A DNA stretch of 64,000 nucleotides from Pseudoramibacter sp. (GTDB lineage: Bacteria; Bacillota; Clostridia; Eubacteriales; Eubacteriaceae). Under the pieces are notes generated by a model. That model was not told the origin of the DNA and did no database searches. It was given only the letters and a program-made list of their open reading frames with translations. The stretch is taken from assembly GCF_022484225.1 (NCBI RefSeq), contig NZ_JAKVLT010000001.1:1054001-1118000 (forward strand), written 5' to 3'. Below, piece by piece: positions 33,976 to 42,700 of the stretch. Positions within the stretch are counted from its first letter, which is position 1. Each line of letters starts with the position of its first letter. Position numbers and translations under genes: made by a program.

Positions 33976-34464
33976 ATGTCTATTCGATTTTATGAAGTGA
34001 ATACAGATTATATTGATTATTTATCACGCCATGAGAAGCATCTATTTCGCAATAGCAAACCCAATCAGCGCAACACAAGAAAATATGTTGGCATTGTAGT
34101 TACGGTTCACGAGTTAAATTATTTTATTCCGTTATCGTCATATAAGCCAAAACACAATAGAATGCGCGAAATGGTGGATTTTTTAAAGATTCGCGATTAT
34201 GCTGTGTTAAATATTAATAATATGTTGCCTGTACCGGAAGGCTTTTATACACCTCTCAATTTTGCAAAAATAAAAGACAAGCGATATCAGCAGCTATTAC
34301 AGGCAGAATACCGTATTATTAAATCAAGACAGGAATTAATCAGAAAAAATGCAAAAATTGTTTATAATCGTAAAACGGACCCTAATGATCATTCAGCATT
34401 ATCAAAGCGTTGTAATAATTTTCTGTTATTAGAACGGCTGGCCAAATCATATCAGGCCAAATAA
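33976..34464 (+). CDS. toxN: Type III toxin, ToxN/AbiQ-family endoribonuclease
   Basis: 162 residues from ATG 33976 with AAGGA at 33963-33967; an upstream frame extension would start inside the RNA repeats. The N-terminal FYEVNTDYIDYLSRHEKHLF, the central KYVGIVVTVHELNYFIPLSS and KPKHNRMREMVDFLKI, and the NINNMLPVPEG segment follow the ToxN/AbiQ pattern, in which the protein cleaves cellular and antitoxin RNA. The codons are AT-rich. Such systems act as phage defence by abortive infection or in plasmid maintenance. The RNA repeats and terminator directly upstream make the assignment strong. Confidence 0.87.
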   Translation: MSIRFYEVNTDYIDYLSRHEKHLFRNSKPNQRNTRKYVGIVVTVHELNYFIPLSSYKPKHNRMREMVDFLKIRDYAVLNINNMLPVPEGFYTPLNFAKIKDKRYQQLLQAEYRIIKSRQELIRKNAKIVYNRKTDPNDHSALSKRCNNFLLLERLAKSYQAK

Positions 34465-34467
34465 TAC

Positions 34468-34500
34468 AAAAAAAAGAACGGCATGAGCCGTTCTTTTTTT
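34468..34500. terminator. Bidirectional terminator between toxN and the symporter gene
   Basis: A-run, AAGAACGGC-ATGA-GCCGTTCTT, T-run; works on both strands for the converging genes. Third member of the GAACGGC hairpin set. Confidence 0.8.
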
Positions 34501-34507
34501 GCGTAAA

Positions 34508-35767
34508 TTACTGTGCCGCCGCTTCGTTTGGATCTGAAATCCGAGGTTTGGCGTCGCGGTCTTTCTGGTCGATGTGGTCGACGATCGCCGCAACAGCCTG
34601 GTCGCCGGTGATGTTGCAGGCGGTGCCGAAGCTGTCCTGGGACAGGTGCAGGGCGATGATGAGTTCGCACATCGAGGCGTTGAAGCCGAGCATGGATTTG
34701 ATGATGCCGAGGGCCGCCATGACGCCGCCGCCGGGCACGCCGGGGGCTGCCACCATGGTGACGCCGAGCATGAAGATGAAGGGCGCGTAGAGGCCGAGGG
34801 TCGGGTGCAGGCCGCAGGCCATCATGATGCCCATGGAGCCTAAGGTCAGGCAGATGGTGTCGCCGGCCAGGTGAATGGTCGCGCACAGCGGGACGACGAA
34901 GTTGCGGACGTCCGGCGCGATGCCGTTGGCTTCAGCGGAGCGCAGAGACACCGGAATGGTCGCCGCCGAGGACTGGGTGCCCAGAGCTGTGAAATAGGCC
35001 GGCAGGATGTTCTTGAGGTCCTTCCAGCGGTTTTCCCTGCGCCAGCCGCTGGCTACAGTGAACTGGAACAAAATGTACACCCACTGGAGACACAGGATGC
35101 AGACGTAGAGCTTCGCGAACATGATGATCGTCGGGACCAGTTCTCCGGAGGCGGCGATTTTCGCAAAGGTGCCGGCGATGTAGAAGGGGATCAGCGGAAT
35201 GATGACCTTTTCCAGCACGAGGATGACGATATCCCGGAGTTCCTGTGTCGCTTTCATCAAAGTCGGGGTGTTGAGGTTGGCCATGCAGAGCCCCAATACG
35301 AAGGCCAGAATCAGGGACGTCATGATCGGGAATACCGGTTTCATGGTGATGGTGAAAATCGGGTCGAAGGATTTCCCTGCGACGGCCTTGCTCGTGATGT
35401 TGTGCATGAGCTTTGGGAGCAGGGTGCTGCCCACGCCGAAGGCCGCAAAGCCGGCGACGATGGTCGAGCCGTAGGCCAGGGCCAGGGTGATGCCGAAGAG
35501 CTTGTTGGCCTTTTTCCCGAGTTCCGCCAGGCCCACGGAGACGAAGGCGAGGATCAGGAGGGGAATGATGAAGTTGAGGAATTCGCCGAACAGGGCCACG
35601 AAGGTCGCGATGGCGCGGATAAAGCCCACAAAGCCCGGGGTGTGGGCGATATGGAAAATGTTGCCGAGGCTGCCGATGAGGATACCGGCGCCGATGCCGA
35701 TGAGTAATTTTGGAAGCAGGGCGAGAGAGTGTTTCTTCACCTGCTTCGGCTGAGAAGCGTTTGCCAA
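34508..35767 (-). CDS. Dicarboxylate/amino acid:cation symporter (DAACS family)
   Basis: 419-residue membrane transporter with about eight helices and two re-entrant loops. The family elements LLPKLMHNITSKAVAGKSF, ALGTQSSAATIPVSLRSAE, PLCATIHLAGDTICLTLG and PGVPGGGVMAALGI are present. The serine-rich motif SSAATIP and the C-terminal loop match Na+- or H+-coupled glutamate, aspartate or serine/threonine carriers (GltP/SstT group); the exact substrate is open. Start is TTG 35767 with AGGAGCC upstream, and an extended -10 (TGGTATAAT) lies at 35809-35817 on this strand. It is monocistronic. Confidence 0.88.
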   Translation of the reverse strand: MANASQPKQVKKHSLALLPKLLIGIGAGILIGSLGNIFHIAHTPGFVGFIRAIATFVALFGEFLNFIIPLLILAFVSVGLAELGKKANKLFGITLALAYGSTIVAGFAAFGVGSTLLPKLMHNITSKAVAGKSFDPIFTITMKPVFPIMTSLILAFVLGLCMANLNTPTLMKATQELRDIVILVLEKVIIPLIPFYIAGTFAKIAASGELVPTIIMFAKLYVCILCLQWVYILFQFTVASGWRRENRWKDLKNILPAYFTALGTQSSAATIPVSLRSAEANGIAPDVRNFVVPLCATIHLAGDTICLTLGSMGIMMACGLHPTLGLYAPFIFMLGVTMVAAPGVPGGGVMAALGIIKSMLGFNASMCELIIALHLSQDSFGTACNITGDQAVAAIVDHIDQKDRDAKPRISDPNEAAAQ

Positions 35768-35867
35768 AATAGAGGCTCCTTTCTTAAAACAAAATTAACA
35801 ACGGCTTTATTATACCATAACAATATGAAAATCAATGAAAAATTTTCATTTGTATACAATTTAGTGC

Positions 35868-37352
35868 TTAGTTTGCGATCGCCTGATCGATGTCTCTATC
35901 TGCTTTGGCGACGAGGGCATCAAAGGCGGTGAGTTTGGACGGATCGTCGAGGATGGCTTTGAACCAGCCCACGAGCACGGCGTTGACCCGGTCGAAGGCA
36001 GCCCGGGCTTTGGATTCTCCCGCGGCGGCGGCGGCCCAGGTGCCTGCGGACCAGTCGAAAATGTGGTTGGTGATCCGGCGCATGAAGGCGGCGAAGGCGC
36101 TGACGTCGGGGTGGATGTAATCTGTGGTCGCTTCGTACACTGAGTGGTCGGAAATGTGCAGGCGCCCTTCTTGCTGCAGAGCGAAATAGCTGGCACTGCC
36201 TGCGAGGATGATCTGGTGGTGGTACAGGACGTTCACCGAGATTTCCAGACGGTCGAGGAGATGATTGCGCTTGAGGAACGCGAAGTTTTCCCGGAGATCG
36301 TCGAAGGTGGAGTCCGGTTCGAACATGATGAAGCCGACGTTGGGTTCGATGCCGTGGCGTCTTAAAATCTTCAGGGCTTCTTCGTTCTGGGCCACGGTCG
36401 TGTGCTTGCCGAGGCGGTCGAGGACGTCCTGGCGGCCGCTTTCAAGCCCCACGAGGATGTCGGTCATGCCGGCGTCCACCAGCGCCTGTGTCGTCTCTTC
36501 ATCGATGTCGTTGGCCCGGGCTTCGATGCCGAAGGTGATGGGCCGGGTCTTTAAGAGCTTCGCCAGGGCCAGCACCCGTTTCCGCCCGTTTTCTCCGGGG
36601 CCGAAGAAATTGGGATCGTCGAAGTAGAAATAGCGGTGGTCCGTCTGGGCGATGACCTGGTCGATTTCGGCCAGGATGTTTTCCGGGGAGCGCCCCCGCC
36701 ACCGGGGACAGCCGGTGTCCGGCCCGTAGTACGGGTTGATGTAGCAGAAGGTGCACGTGTTGTAGCATCCGCGGCTGCCGAGGATGTTCACTTCGCCGCC
36801 GGGGTAGGACGTCGCCTTGCGGATCGGGAAGGGCAGCGAATCGAGATCTTTCACCAAAGGGCCGAATGAAGCTTTAAAGCCGTCTCCGTCCCGGTAGGCC
36901 AGGCCCTTTACACCCTGCCAGGCGTCGAGATGGTTCGCCAGTTCCACGACGGTGAGTTCGTTTTCCCCGAGCATGGCCGAGTCGATGGCCGGGCAGCGGG
37001 TCAGCACTTCTTCGTAGGCGAAGGTCGGGTAATAGCCGTAGACGTTCAAGTGGCGGATGTGATATTTAGCTTTTAACTGGGTTAAAAAATCAAAGAGCAC
37101 GTGGTTGTCTTCCCAGTTGTAGACCAGGTGAACCGCCAGAAGCTCCGGCCCGAAGGCGGCCACTTCCTTTTCGATGGCGTCGTAGGACAAATGTTCCATG
37201 TATCCTTCAATGAGGTCGACGCAGTGGCCGGCCTTGAGCAGGTTTGCGGCGAGGTAGCCGGAATTGAGACAGGACGCCAGGGTCGTGTTGGCGATGTCGT
37301 TCTGCCGGTCTTCCGCCGGCTTTCGGGGATGTTCGAGTAAGCAGATTTTCAT
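35868..37352 (-). CDS. bzaE: BzaE, B12-binding-domain radical SAM enzyme of dimethylbenzimidazole synthesis
   Basis: 494 residues. The N-terminal half has a cobalamin-binding-like Rossmann fold, and the radical SAM motif GCYNTCTFCYINP (CX3CX2C) lies near residue 194. In the E. limosum pathway BzaE performs the last C-methylation, giving 5,6-dimethylbenzimidazole. The name follows gene order and family; BzaD and BzaE are similar enough that function should not be assigned from motif alone. Its start overlaps the bzaD stop by 4 bases. It is the last gene of the operon. Confidence 0.85.
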   Translation of the reverse strand: MKICLLEHPRKPAEDRQNDIANTTLASCLNSGYLAANLLKAGHCVDLIEGYMEHLSYDAIEKEVAAFGPELLAVHLVYNWEDNHVLFDFLTQLKAKYHIRHLNVYGYYPTFAYEEVLTRCPAIDSAMLGENELTVVELANHLDAWQGVKGLAYRDGDGFKASFGPLVKDLDSLPFPIRKATSYPGGEVNILGSRGCYNTCTFCYINPYYGPDTGCPRWRGRSPENILAEIDQVIAQTDHRYFYFDDPNFFGPGENGRKRVLALAKLLKTRPITFGIEARANDIDEETTQALVDAGMTDILVGLESGRQDVLDRLGKHTTVAQNEEALKILRRHGIEPNVGFIMFEPDSTFDDLRENFAFLKRNHLLDRLEISVNVLYHHQIILAGSASYFALQQEGRLHISDHSVYEATTDYIHPDVSAFAAFMRRITNHIFDWSAGTWAAAAAGESKARAAFDRVNAVLVGWFKAILDDPSKLTAFDALVAKADRDIDQAIAN

Positions 37353-38725
37353 GAGTTTTCCTTTGATGAATGCATCGGCTTTGGCAGATCAAAGCCGTTC
37401 CACATCGCGATGTTGCGCGTCTGATGATAGACTTCCAGTTCGTAGCGGGACGTCCGCATGGCCGGCGGGTCGTAGAACACCGGGTACAGCAGGTCGGTGT
37501 CCGCGGTGATGACGCCGTTTTCCAGGGCCAGGCGTTCGATCTTCGTCCCGGGCATGATGCGGATCAGGTTGAGGACAATGGTGCCGAGGCTCTTGGTGCC
37601 GGCGTGAATGCCGTAAATGGCGTCGATGAGCTTTTTGGCTTCGGCGACAGTTTCAGGACTTTCCCCGGGGACGTTGACGAGAAAATGGTACACGGCGATG
37701 ATGCCGGTGTCGGCGAGGACCCGGGCCGTGTCGAGGATCTGGTCCACAGTCAGGTGCTTTTTCAGCATGTCCAGGTGTTTCTGGCACAGGCCGTCCGGAG
37801 ACAGGGAAAAGGACTCACACCCGGAATCGGCGTAGAGCTTCGCGTTTTCCCGGGTCAGCAGATCTTCCCGGAAGAAGCCGCTCCAGTGAATGTTCAAATC
37901 CCGGCGCAGCAGTTCTTCGCAAATGGTGTCGAGGTGGGGCGCCGGGAAGTTCACGATGGAATCGGTGAGGTGGAACCGGGTGACGCCGTAGCGCTTGTTG
38001 AGGTCTTCGATTTCGTCGACGACGCTGATCGGGTCGCGGAGGCGCATGCACCGCCCCGACAGCTTCGGGTAGGCGCAGTAGCCGCAGTGGAAACAGCAGC
38101 CCCGCTTGGTTTCGATGCCGATGCTCTCCACGTATTTGTTGACTTTTAAGTAAGGTTCCGGAGACAGCAGGGTGCGGTCGATCTGCTTGTAGTCCTTCAT
38201 GTCGAAGTCGGCCGCCGGTGGGTTCAGATGCACGGCGCCGTCTTTGCGGCGGATGATCCCGGGCAGGTCCGGGGGCGTTTCCCGTTCCGAAAGGGCCAAA
38301 GTCAAAGGCACGGCGTTGTGTTCCGCTTCCCCGACGACGCCGGCGGCGATTTCGGGAAAATCGGTCATGAGGCGTTCGGGGAAGAGCGTGAAGGCGGTGC
38401 CGCCGGCCATCAGCGGCGTGTCCGGCGCAAATTGGTGAATGAACCGGACCGTCATGGCAAAGGGCACGATCAGCGACGTGGTGCGGTTGCCCAGGGGGTC
38501 CAGGTTGCGCAGGGAAATGCCGATGACGTCGGGCTGGACCTCGTCGATCTGGGCTTTCAGGTCGGCGTAGGGGTTCTGGGCCATGTTCATGTCGAAAATG
38601 GTGACGTCGAACTGGCCGCTGCGGTGCAGCAGGGTGCCCAGGGTGACGATGCCGATGGGGTAGACCCGTTCGATGTCCAGACCTTCCATGGAAATGGCCT
38701 GGACGAGCAAAACTTTTGATTTCAT
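37349..38725 (-). CDS. bzaD: BzaD, B12-binding-domain radical SAM methyltransferase
   Basis: 458 residues. The N-terminal domain reads IGIVTLGTLLHRSGQFDVTI with a DVIGIS segment, as in cobalamin-binding radical SAM proteins. The cluster motif RGCCFHCGYCAYP (CX3CX2C) lies near residue 208. In the known pathway it methylates 5-methoxybenzimidazole to 5-methoxy-6-methylbenzimidazole. It begins 26 bases after bzaC on the same transcript and overlaps bzaE. The position in the fixed order bzaABcobTCDE supports the name. Confidence 0.86.
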   Translation of the reverse strand: MKSKVLLVQAISMEGLDIERVYPIGIVTLGTLLHRSGQFDVTIFDMNMAQNPYADLKAQIDEVQPDVIGISLRNLDPLGNRTTSLIVPFAMTVRFIHQFAPDTPLMAGGTAFTLFPERLMTDFPEIAAGVVGEAEHNAVPLTLALSERETPPDLPGIIRRKDGAVHLNPPAADFDMKDYKQIDRTLLSPEPYLKVNKYVESIGIETKRGCCFHCGYCAYPKLSGRCMRLRDPISVVDEIEDLNKRYGVTRFHLTDSIVNFPAPHLDTICEELLRRDLNIHWSGFFREDLLTRENAKLYADSGCESFSLSPDGLCQKHLDMLKKHLTVDQILDTARVLADTGIIAVYHFLVNVPGESPETVAEAKKLIDAIYGIHAGTKSLGTIVLNLIRIMPGTKIERLALENGVITADTDLLYPVFYDPPAMRTSRYELEVYHQTRNIAMWNGFDLPKPMHSSKENS

Positions 38726-38750
38726 GATCTCTCTTTTCTAGTGCAAAAGG

Positions 38751-40301
38751 TCAGTCTAGGAGCAGAAGGCCGTAGTATTTGGCGATTTCGTCCCGGCGGC
38801 GCAGGGGGTGCAGGGCTTCGCCAGCGCGGCGGACTGTGGCGTAGACGTCGATGCCGCTGCCTTCCATCGAAGGCCGGTGATGGGACGGGTTGGCGCACGG
38901 GGTGTCCGGGTCGCAGACCTCGCAGATGCTGCAGGGGCCGGCCCAGAACACAAAGGCCTTGTAAAAGCCGCTTTTGAAGGCTTCCCCTTCGGCGGCGAGG
39001 CACCGGCGCTGAAAAGTCTGGGTGGGCGGTTCCGAGCACAAAAGCAGGGCGTGGTGATAGTCTTTGACGAGGGCCTGAGTTTCGTCGTAGGACATGTCCC
39101 GGTTCGTGATGCACGTCTTCGAAAAGGCCGAGTCGCAGCCGTACACGCATTTTTCCCGGGAAAAGGGCGCAAAGACCACGGCGTCAGGATCGAGGGGCAG
39201 TACGTCGGCAAAGCCGAGATGCAAAAGCGCCGGCATGAGGCGGCGCACCGGGTCCAGGGCCAGATCGTCCAGACGGCCGGCGTCGCGGCTTGCGAACACG
39301 ACGCCGGTGTCCGTGGACAGGGGCACGAAGACTGTTTCGGCGCAGCCCGCCTTTTTGAGGACGTCTGCTGTCCATTTTGCTGAGTAGGCCCGGCCGTTGT
39401 AGGTGTTGACCATCATGTTGAGGTCCGACAGCCGGGATTTGACCGGATCGTGTTCCGTGAAGAAATCGTGGACGAGGATGAACCCGCCGGGCGCCAGATG
39501 GGCGGCCGCCTCTTTAAGCACCCCGGCGGATTCGGCTTCAGCCGTCGCGTGGACGATGTTGGACAAAATGATGAGGTCGTACTTTTGATCCAAAGCCCAC
39601 GGGTGTTCGAGGACGTTCTGAGCGGCGCAGTCTGCCCGGCTGTAAACCGCTTCTGACCAGCTTTTGAGATGGGCTTCGATGATGGGGATCATCTGGCGGA
39701 TGTCCATGAGGGTCGCCGTCGCTGTCGGACAGGCTTTTAAGACCGACAGGGCGAACAGGCCGCTGCCGCAGCCCACATCGAGCACGGCCGCGTTTTCGGG
39801 CAGGGCGTCTGTGAACATCGGCAGCATTTCGTCGATTTTATCGGCGATGACCGCGTCCATAGCCTGAAGATAGGCCGTCCGGCGCCGTTCCATGTCGGCT
39901 TCTGAAACGTCTTCGGACGGAAACAGCGTGCGGGTGCCGGCGGCGAGCACCTCGGGCAGGGTGCGCCATTCGGCTGTCAGGGATTCCCGCCAGCGGATGT
40001 TGGCCCGCTGATCGTGGGGCGCCCCGGGCACCAAATGGTCGGCTGACAGCTGAGTCAGGTACCACGTGCCGTTGTAGGCGCCGACGAGGCCGAGGGTCTC
40101 GAGGAGTTTTAAAAAACGGTCCGCCGGGCCGGGCTGCCAGCCGAGGGCTTCGGCGACGGCCGCCGTTTCGGCGTTTGAATTTTTCTGCAAAACTTCAAAC
40201 AGCCCTGAGTCCAGGGCTGTGAAAAGGGCCGCGGAGGCCCAATATGAGGTTGCCAGATTTTCGAGATACTGGCTGCCGTTTTTGTGAGGATCGTATTTCA
40301 T
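38751..40301 (-). CDS. bzaC: BzaC, SAM O-methyltransferase fused to a DUF2284 domain
   Basis: 516 residues. Residues about 1-345 form a plant-type O-methyltransferase: an N-terminal dimerisation winged helix, motif I VLDVGCGSGLFAL near 172, and LIILSNIVHA and HDFFTEHDP later. BzaC methylates 5-hydroxybenzimidazole to 5-methoxybenzimidazole. From about 375 the protein continues into a cysteine-rich domain with CSICEVC, PCANPSHHRPSMEGSGIDVY and several further Cys. This matches DUF2284 (predicted metal binding), whose role in lower-ligand synthesis is unclear. The gene follows cobT after two bases. Confidence 0.85.
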   Translation of the reverse strand: MKYDPHKNGSQYLENLATSYWASAALFTALDSGLFEVLQKNSNAETAAVAEALGWQPGPADRFLKLLETLGLVGAYNGTWYLTQLSADHLVPGAPHDQRANIRWRESLTAEWRTLPEVLAAGTRTLFPSEDVSEADMERRRTAYLQAMDAVIADKIDEMLPMFTDALPENAAVLDVGCGSGLFALSVLKACPTATATLMDIRQMIPIIEAHLKSWSEAVYSRADCAAQNVLEHPWALDQKYDLIILSNIVHATAEAESAGVLKEAAAHLAPGGFILVHDFFTEHDPVKSRLSDLNMMVNTYNGRAYSAKWTADVLKKAGCAETVFVPLSTDTGVVFASRDAGRLDDLALDPVRRLMPALLHLGFADVLPLDPDAVVFAPFSREKCVYGCDSAFSKTCITNRDMSYDETQALVKDYHHALLLCSEPPTQTFQRRCLAAEGEAFKSGFYKAFVFWAGPCSICEVCDPDTPCANPSHHRPSMEGSGIDVYATVRRAGEALHPLRRRDEIAKYYGLLLLD

Positions 40302-40303
40302 GC

Positions 40304-41377
40304 TCAGTCCTTGTTGGTGACGGCCGCTTCTTCAAAGGTCAGAATGTCGTTCATCGTCCGGGCCGCGCATTCGACGATGTGCATCGCGACAGCGGCGCCG
40401 GTGCCTTCGCCGAGGCGCATGTCCAAATCGAGAATCGGTTTTTGGCCGAGGGTCTGCCACATGAGGGTGTGGCCCGGTTCCTGAGATTTGTGGGCGGCGA
40501 TCATGTAGTCGGCCGCAGTCGGACAGAGCGTCTTGGCGATTAAGGCGCCGGCCGTTGAGATGAAGCCGTCGATTAAAATCGGTGTGCGGTGGTAGGCGGC
40601 GCCAAGAATCGTGCCGGCGATGCCGCCGATGTCGAAGCCGCCGACTTTTGCCAGCACGTCGAGGCCGTCTTCAGGGTTCGGCTGGTTCAGGGCGATGGCG
40701 TCTTTGATGACCTGGATCTTGTTGGCGAGGCCCGCGTCGTCGACGCCGGTGCCCCGGCCGGTGGCCGCTTCGACCGGATGATGGCCGATGACGGCGAGGA
40801 TCGCGGCGGACGGGGTGGTATTGCCGATGCCGAGGTCCCCGGTGCCGAGGAGCTGGATGCCTTCCTTTTCGATGGCGTCCGACGCGACAGCGATGCCCCC
40901 TTCGAGGGAAGCGACCGCCTGTTCCCGGGTCATGGCCGGGCCTTTACGCATGTTCTGGGAGCCGTAGGCTACTTTTTTATCGACGAGGCGGCCCTGTTCG
41001 ATGAGTTCGGGAAAATCCCCCTTGACCCCGAGGTCGACGAGGCGCACTTCGGCGCCGGCCGCTTTGGCCAAGACGTTGATGGACGCGCCGCCGCAGGCGA
41101 TGTTCCGCAGCATTTCCTGGGTGACTTCCTGGGGAAAGGCCGAGACGCCTTCTTCAGCGACCCCTTCGTCGGCGCCGCAGGTGATGATCATCTTGCGGGT
41201 GACGTCGGGATGGACGGTCCGCTGCATCGCGGACAGGCGCACGCCGAGGCGGGACAAGCGCCCCAGGGACCAGGGCGGCACCGCGAGGGCTTCCACGCGG
41301 GCCTTGGCCTTTTCGGCCCAGCTCTGATCTGCAGGTTCAATGCCGTTTAAGACGGTGTCAAGGGTGAGATTTGCCAT
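40304..41377 (-). CDS. cobT: Nicotinate-nucleotide-dimethylbenzimidazole phosphoribosyltransferase CobT
   Basis: 357 residues, normal length. CobT activates the finished benzimidazole base by transferring ribose phosphate from nicotinate mononucleotide, making the alpha-ribazole precursor of the B12 lower ligand. Family landmarks are GTGDLGIGNTTPSAAI, GRGTGVDDAGL, KVGGFDIGGIAGTILGAA and the C-terminal RLGEGTGAAVAM with the catalytic glutamate. Its position inside the bza operon matches that in E. limosum. Confidence 0.96.
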   Translation of the reverse strand: MANLTLDTVLNGIEPADQSWAEKAKARVEALAVPPWSLGRLSRLGVRLSAMQRTVHPDVTRKMIITCGADEGVAEEGVSAFPQEVTQEMLRNIACGGASINVLAKAAGAEVRLVDLGVKGDFPELIEQGRLVDKKVAYGSQNMRKGPAMTREQAVASLEGGIAVASDAIEKEGIQLLGTGDLGIGNTTPSAAILAVIGHHPVEAATGRGTGVDDAGLANKIQVIKDAIALNQPNPEDGLDVLAKVGGFDIGGIAGTILGAAYHRTPILIDGFISTAGALIAKTLCPTAADYMIAAHKSQEPGHTLMWQTLGQKPILDLDMRLGEGTGAAVAMHIVECAARTMNDILTFEEAAVTNKD

Positions 41378-41413
41378 GTCGTTCTCCTTTTTCTTATTGG
41401 ATAAAATTTAAAA

Positions 41414-42700
41414 TTAATCGCCGAAGAAATACTGGTAGGCGTAGTCCGCCGGGCACAGGCCTTCGCTGCAGGCCGCGCAGTGGTCGTGGGCCGGTTCGGT
41501 GCCCATGCGTTCTTTGACCATTTCCGGGAACAGAGCGTTGTCGATTTGCGCCTGGGGATCGTCTTTGACCCGGGCTTCAGCCATGGCCTTGGAGCGTTTG
41601 TAGCTTTGGCTGTCTCGGCGCAGCATGTTGACGCAGTCGGCCGCGAGGCGGGCGGTGCGCACGCCCATGACGACGTCTTCTTCTGTGGGCAGGCCCAGGT
41701 GTTCAGCTGGGGTCAGGTTGCACAGGAAGTCTGCGCCGTACATGCCGGCGAAAGCGCCGCCGATGGCGCCGGTGATGTTGTCGTAGCCCGGTGCGACGTC
41801 CGTGGCCAAGAAGCCGAGAATGTAGTACGGCACGCCGTGGCACAGCTGTTTCTGGAGCTGCATCGTCGTCGCGATGTGGTTCAGCGGCACGTGGCCCGGC
41901 CCTTCAATCATGACCTGAACGCCGGCTTCGATGGCGCGCTTCGCGAGATCGCCGGCGACCATGAGGCCCGCGACCTGGGGTGAATCCAGGGAATCCCAGT
42001 TGCAGCCCGGACGGATGGCGTCGCCGATGGACAGCACCGTGTCAGTGGATTTTAAGATTTCGAGAATGGTGTCAAATTCCGTGAACAGCGGGTTGTCTTT
42101 CTGGTTGTAGTGCATCCAGGCGGTGAGGAAGGAGCCCCCACGGGACACGACGTTGGTGAGGCGGCCGCTCTTCTTCAGGGTGTCGAGGACCCAGAAGTTG
42201 TAGGCGGAGTGGATGGCCATGAAGTCCATGCCGTCCTGGCACTGCTTTTCGATGGTGTCGAGCATTTCCTTGGCGGTCATGCCGACGATGGAGCCGTGTT
42301 TTTCGATGGCGTCCGCCGCGGCCTGGTAAATCGGCACGCAGCCGGCTGCAATATTTGAGGAAGCGATGGACTGGGCGCGCATGCCGTCGATGTCGTCGCC
42401 GGTGGATAAATCCATGAAGGCGTCGGCGCCGGCTTCTTCGATGAGGCGGAGCTTGCGTTTTTCCATTTCCTTGTCGTTGCGGTCTGAGGAGGTGCCCATG
42501 AGGGAGTTGACCTTGACGTTGAGACCGGCGCCGATGCCGCAGATGTTGCTGCGGTCACGATGGATGTTTTTCGGAATGACGATGTGGCTGACGGCGACTT
42601 GATCGCGGATATATTCCGGACTAACCCCTTCTTTTTTTGCCACGATTTCCATTTCTTCTGTGATATGACCCTTGCGGGCTTCGAGCATTTGCGTAGTCAT
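41414..42700 (-). CDS. bzaB: BzaB, ThiC-paralogous hydroxybenzimidazole synthase subunit
   Basis: 428-residue radical SAM protein of the ThiC family. It keeps the ThiC core (NVSRGGSFLTAWMH-like segment, VMIEGPGHVPLNHIATTMQ, IGGAFAGMYGADFLC) and the C-terminal cluster motif CAACSEGLC, but diverges from the true ThiC at 23.4 kb. With BzaA it converts aminoimidazole ribotide to 5-hydroxybenzimidazole, the first step of anaerobic lower-ligand synthesis. Its ATG overlaps the bzaA stop by one base (TAATG). Confidence 0.92.
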   Translation of the reverse strand: MTTQMLEARKGHITEEMEIVAKKEGVSPEYIRDQVAVSHIVIPKNIHRDRSNICGIGAGLNVKVNSLMGTSSDRNDKEMEKRKLRLIEEAGADAFMDLSTGDDIDGMRAQSIASSNIAAGCVPIYQAAADAIEKHGSIVGMTAKEMLDTIEKQCQDGMDFMAIHSAYNFWVLDTLKKSGRLTNVVSRGGSFLTAWMHYNQKDNPLFTEFDTILEILKSTDTVLSIGDAIRPGCNWDSLDSPQVAGLMVAGDLAKRAIEAGVQVMIEGPGHVPLNHIATTMQLQKQLCHGVPYYILGFLATDVAPGYDNITGAIGGAFAGMYGADFLCNLTPAEHLGLPTEEDVVMGVRTARLAADCVNMLRRDSQSYKRSKAMAEARVKDDPQAQIDNALFPEMVKERMGTEPAHDHCAACSEGLCPADYAYQYFFGD

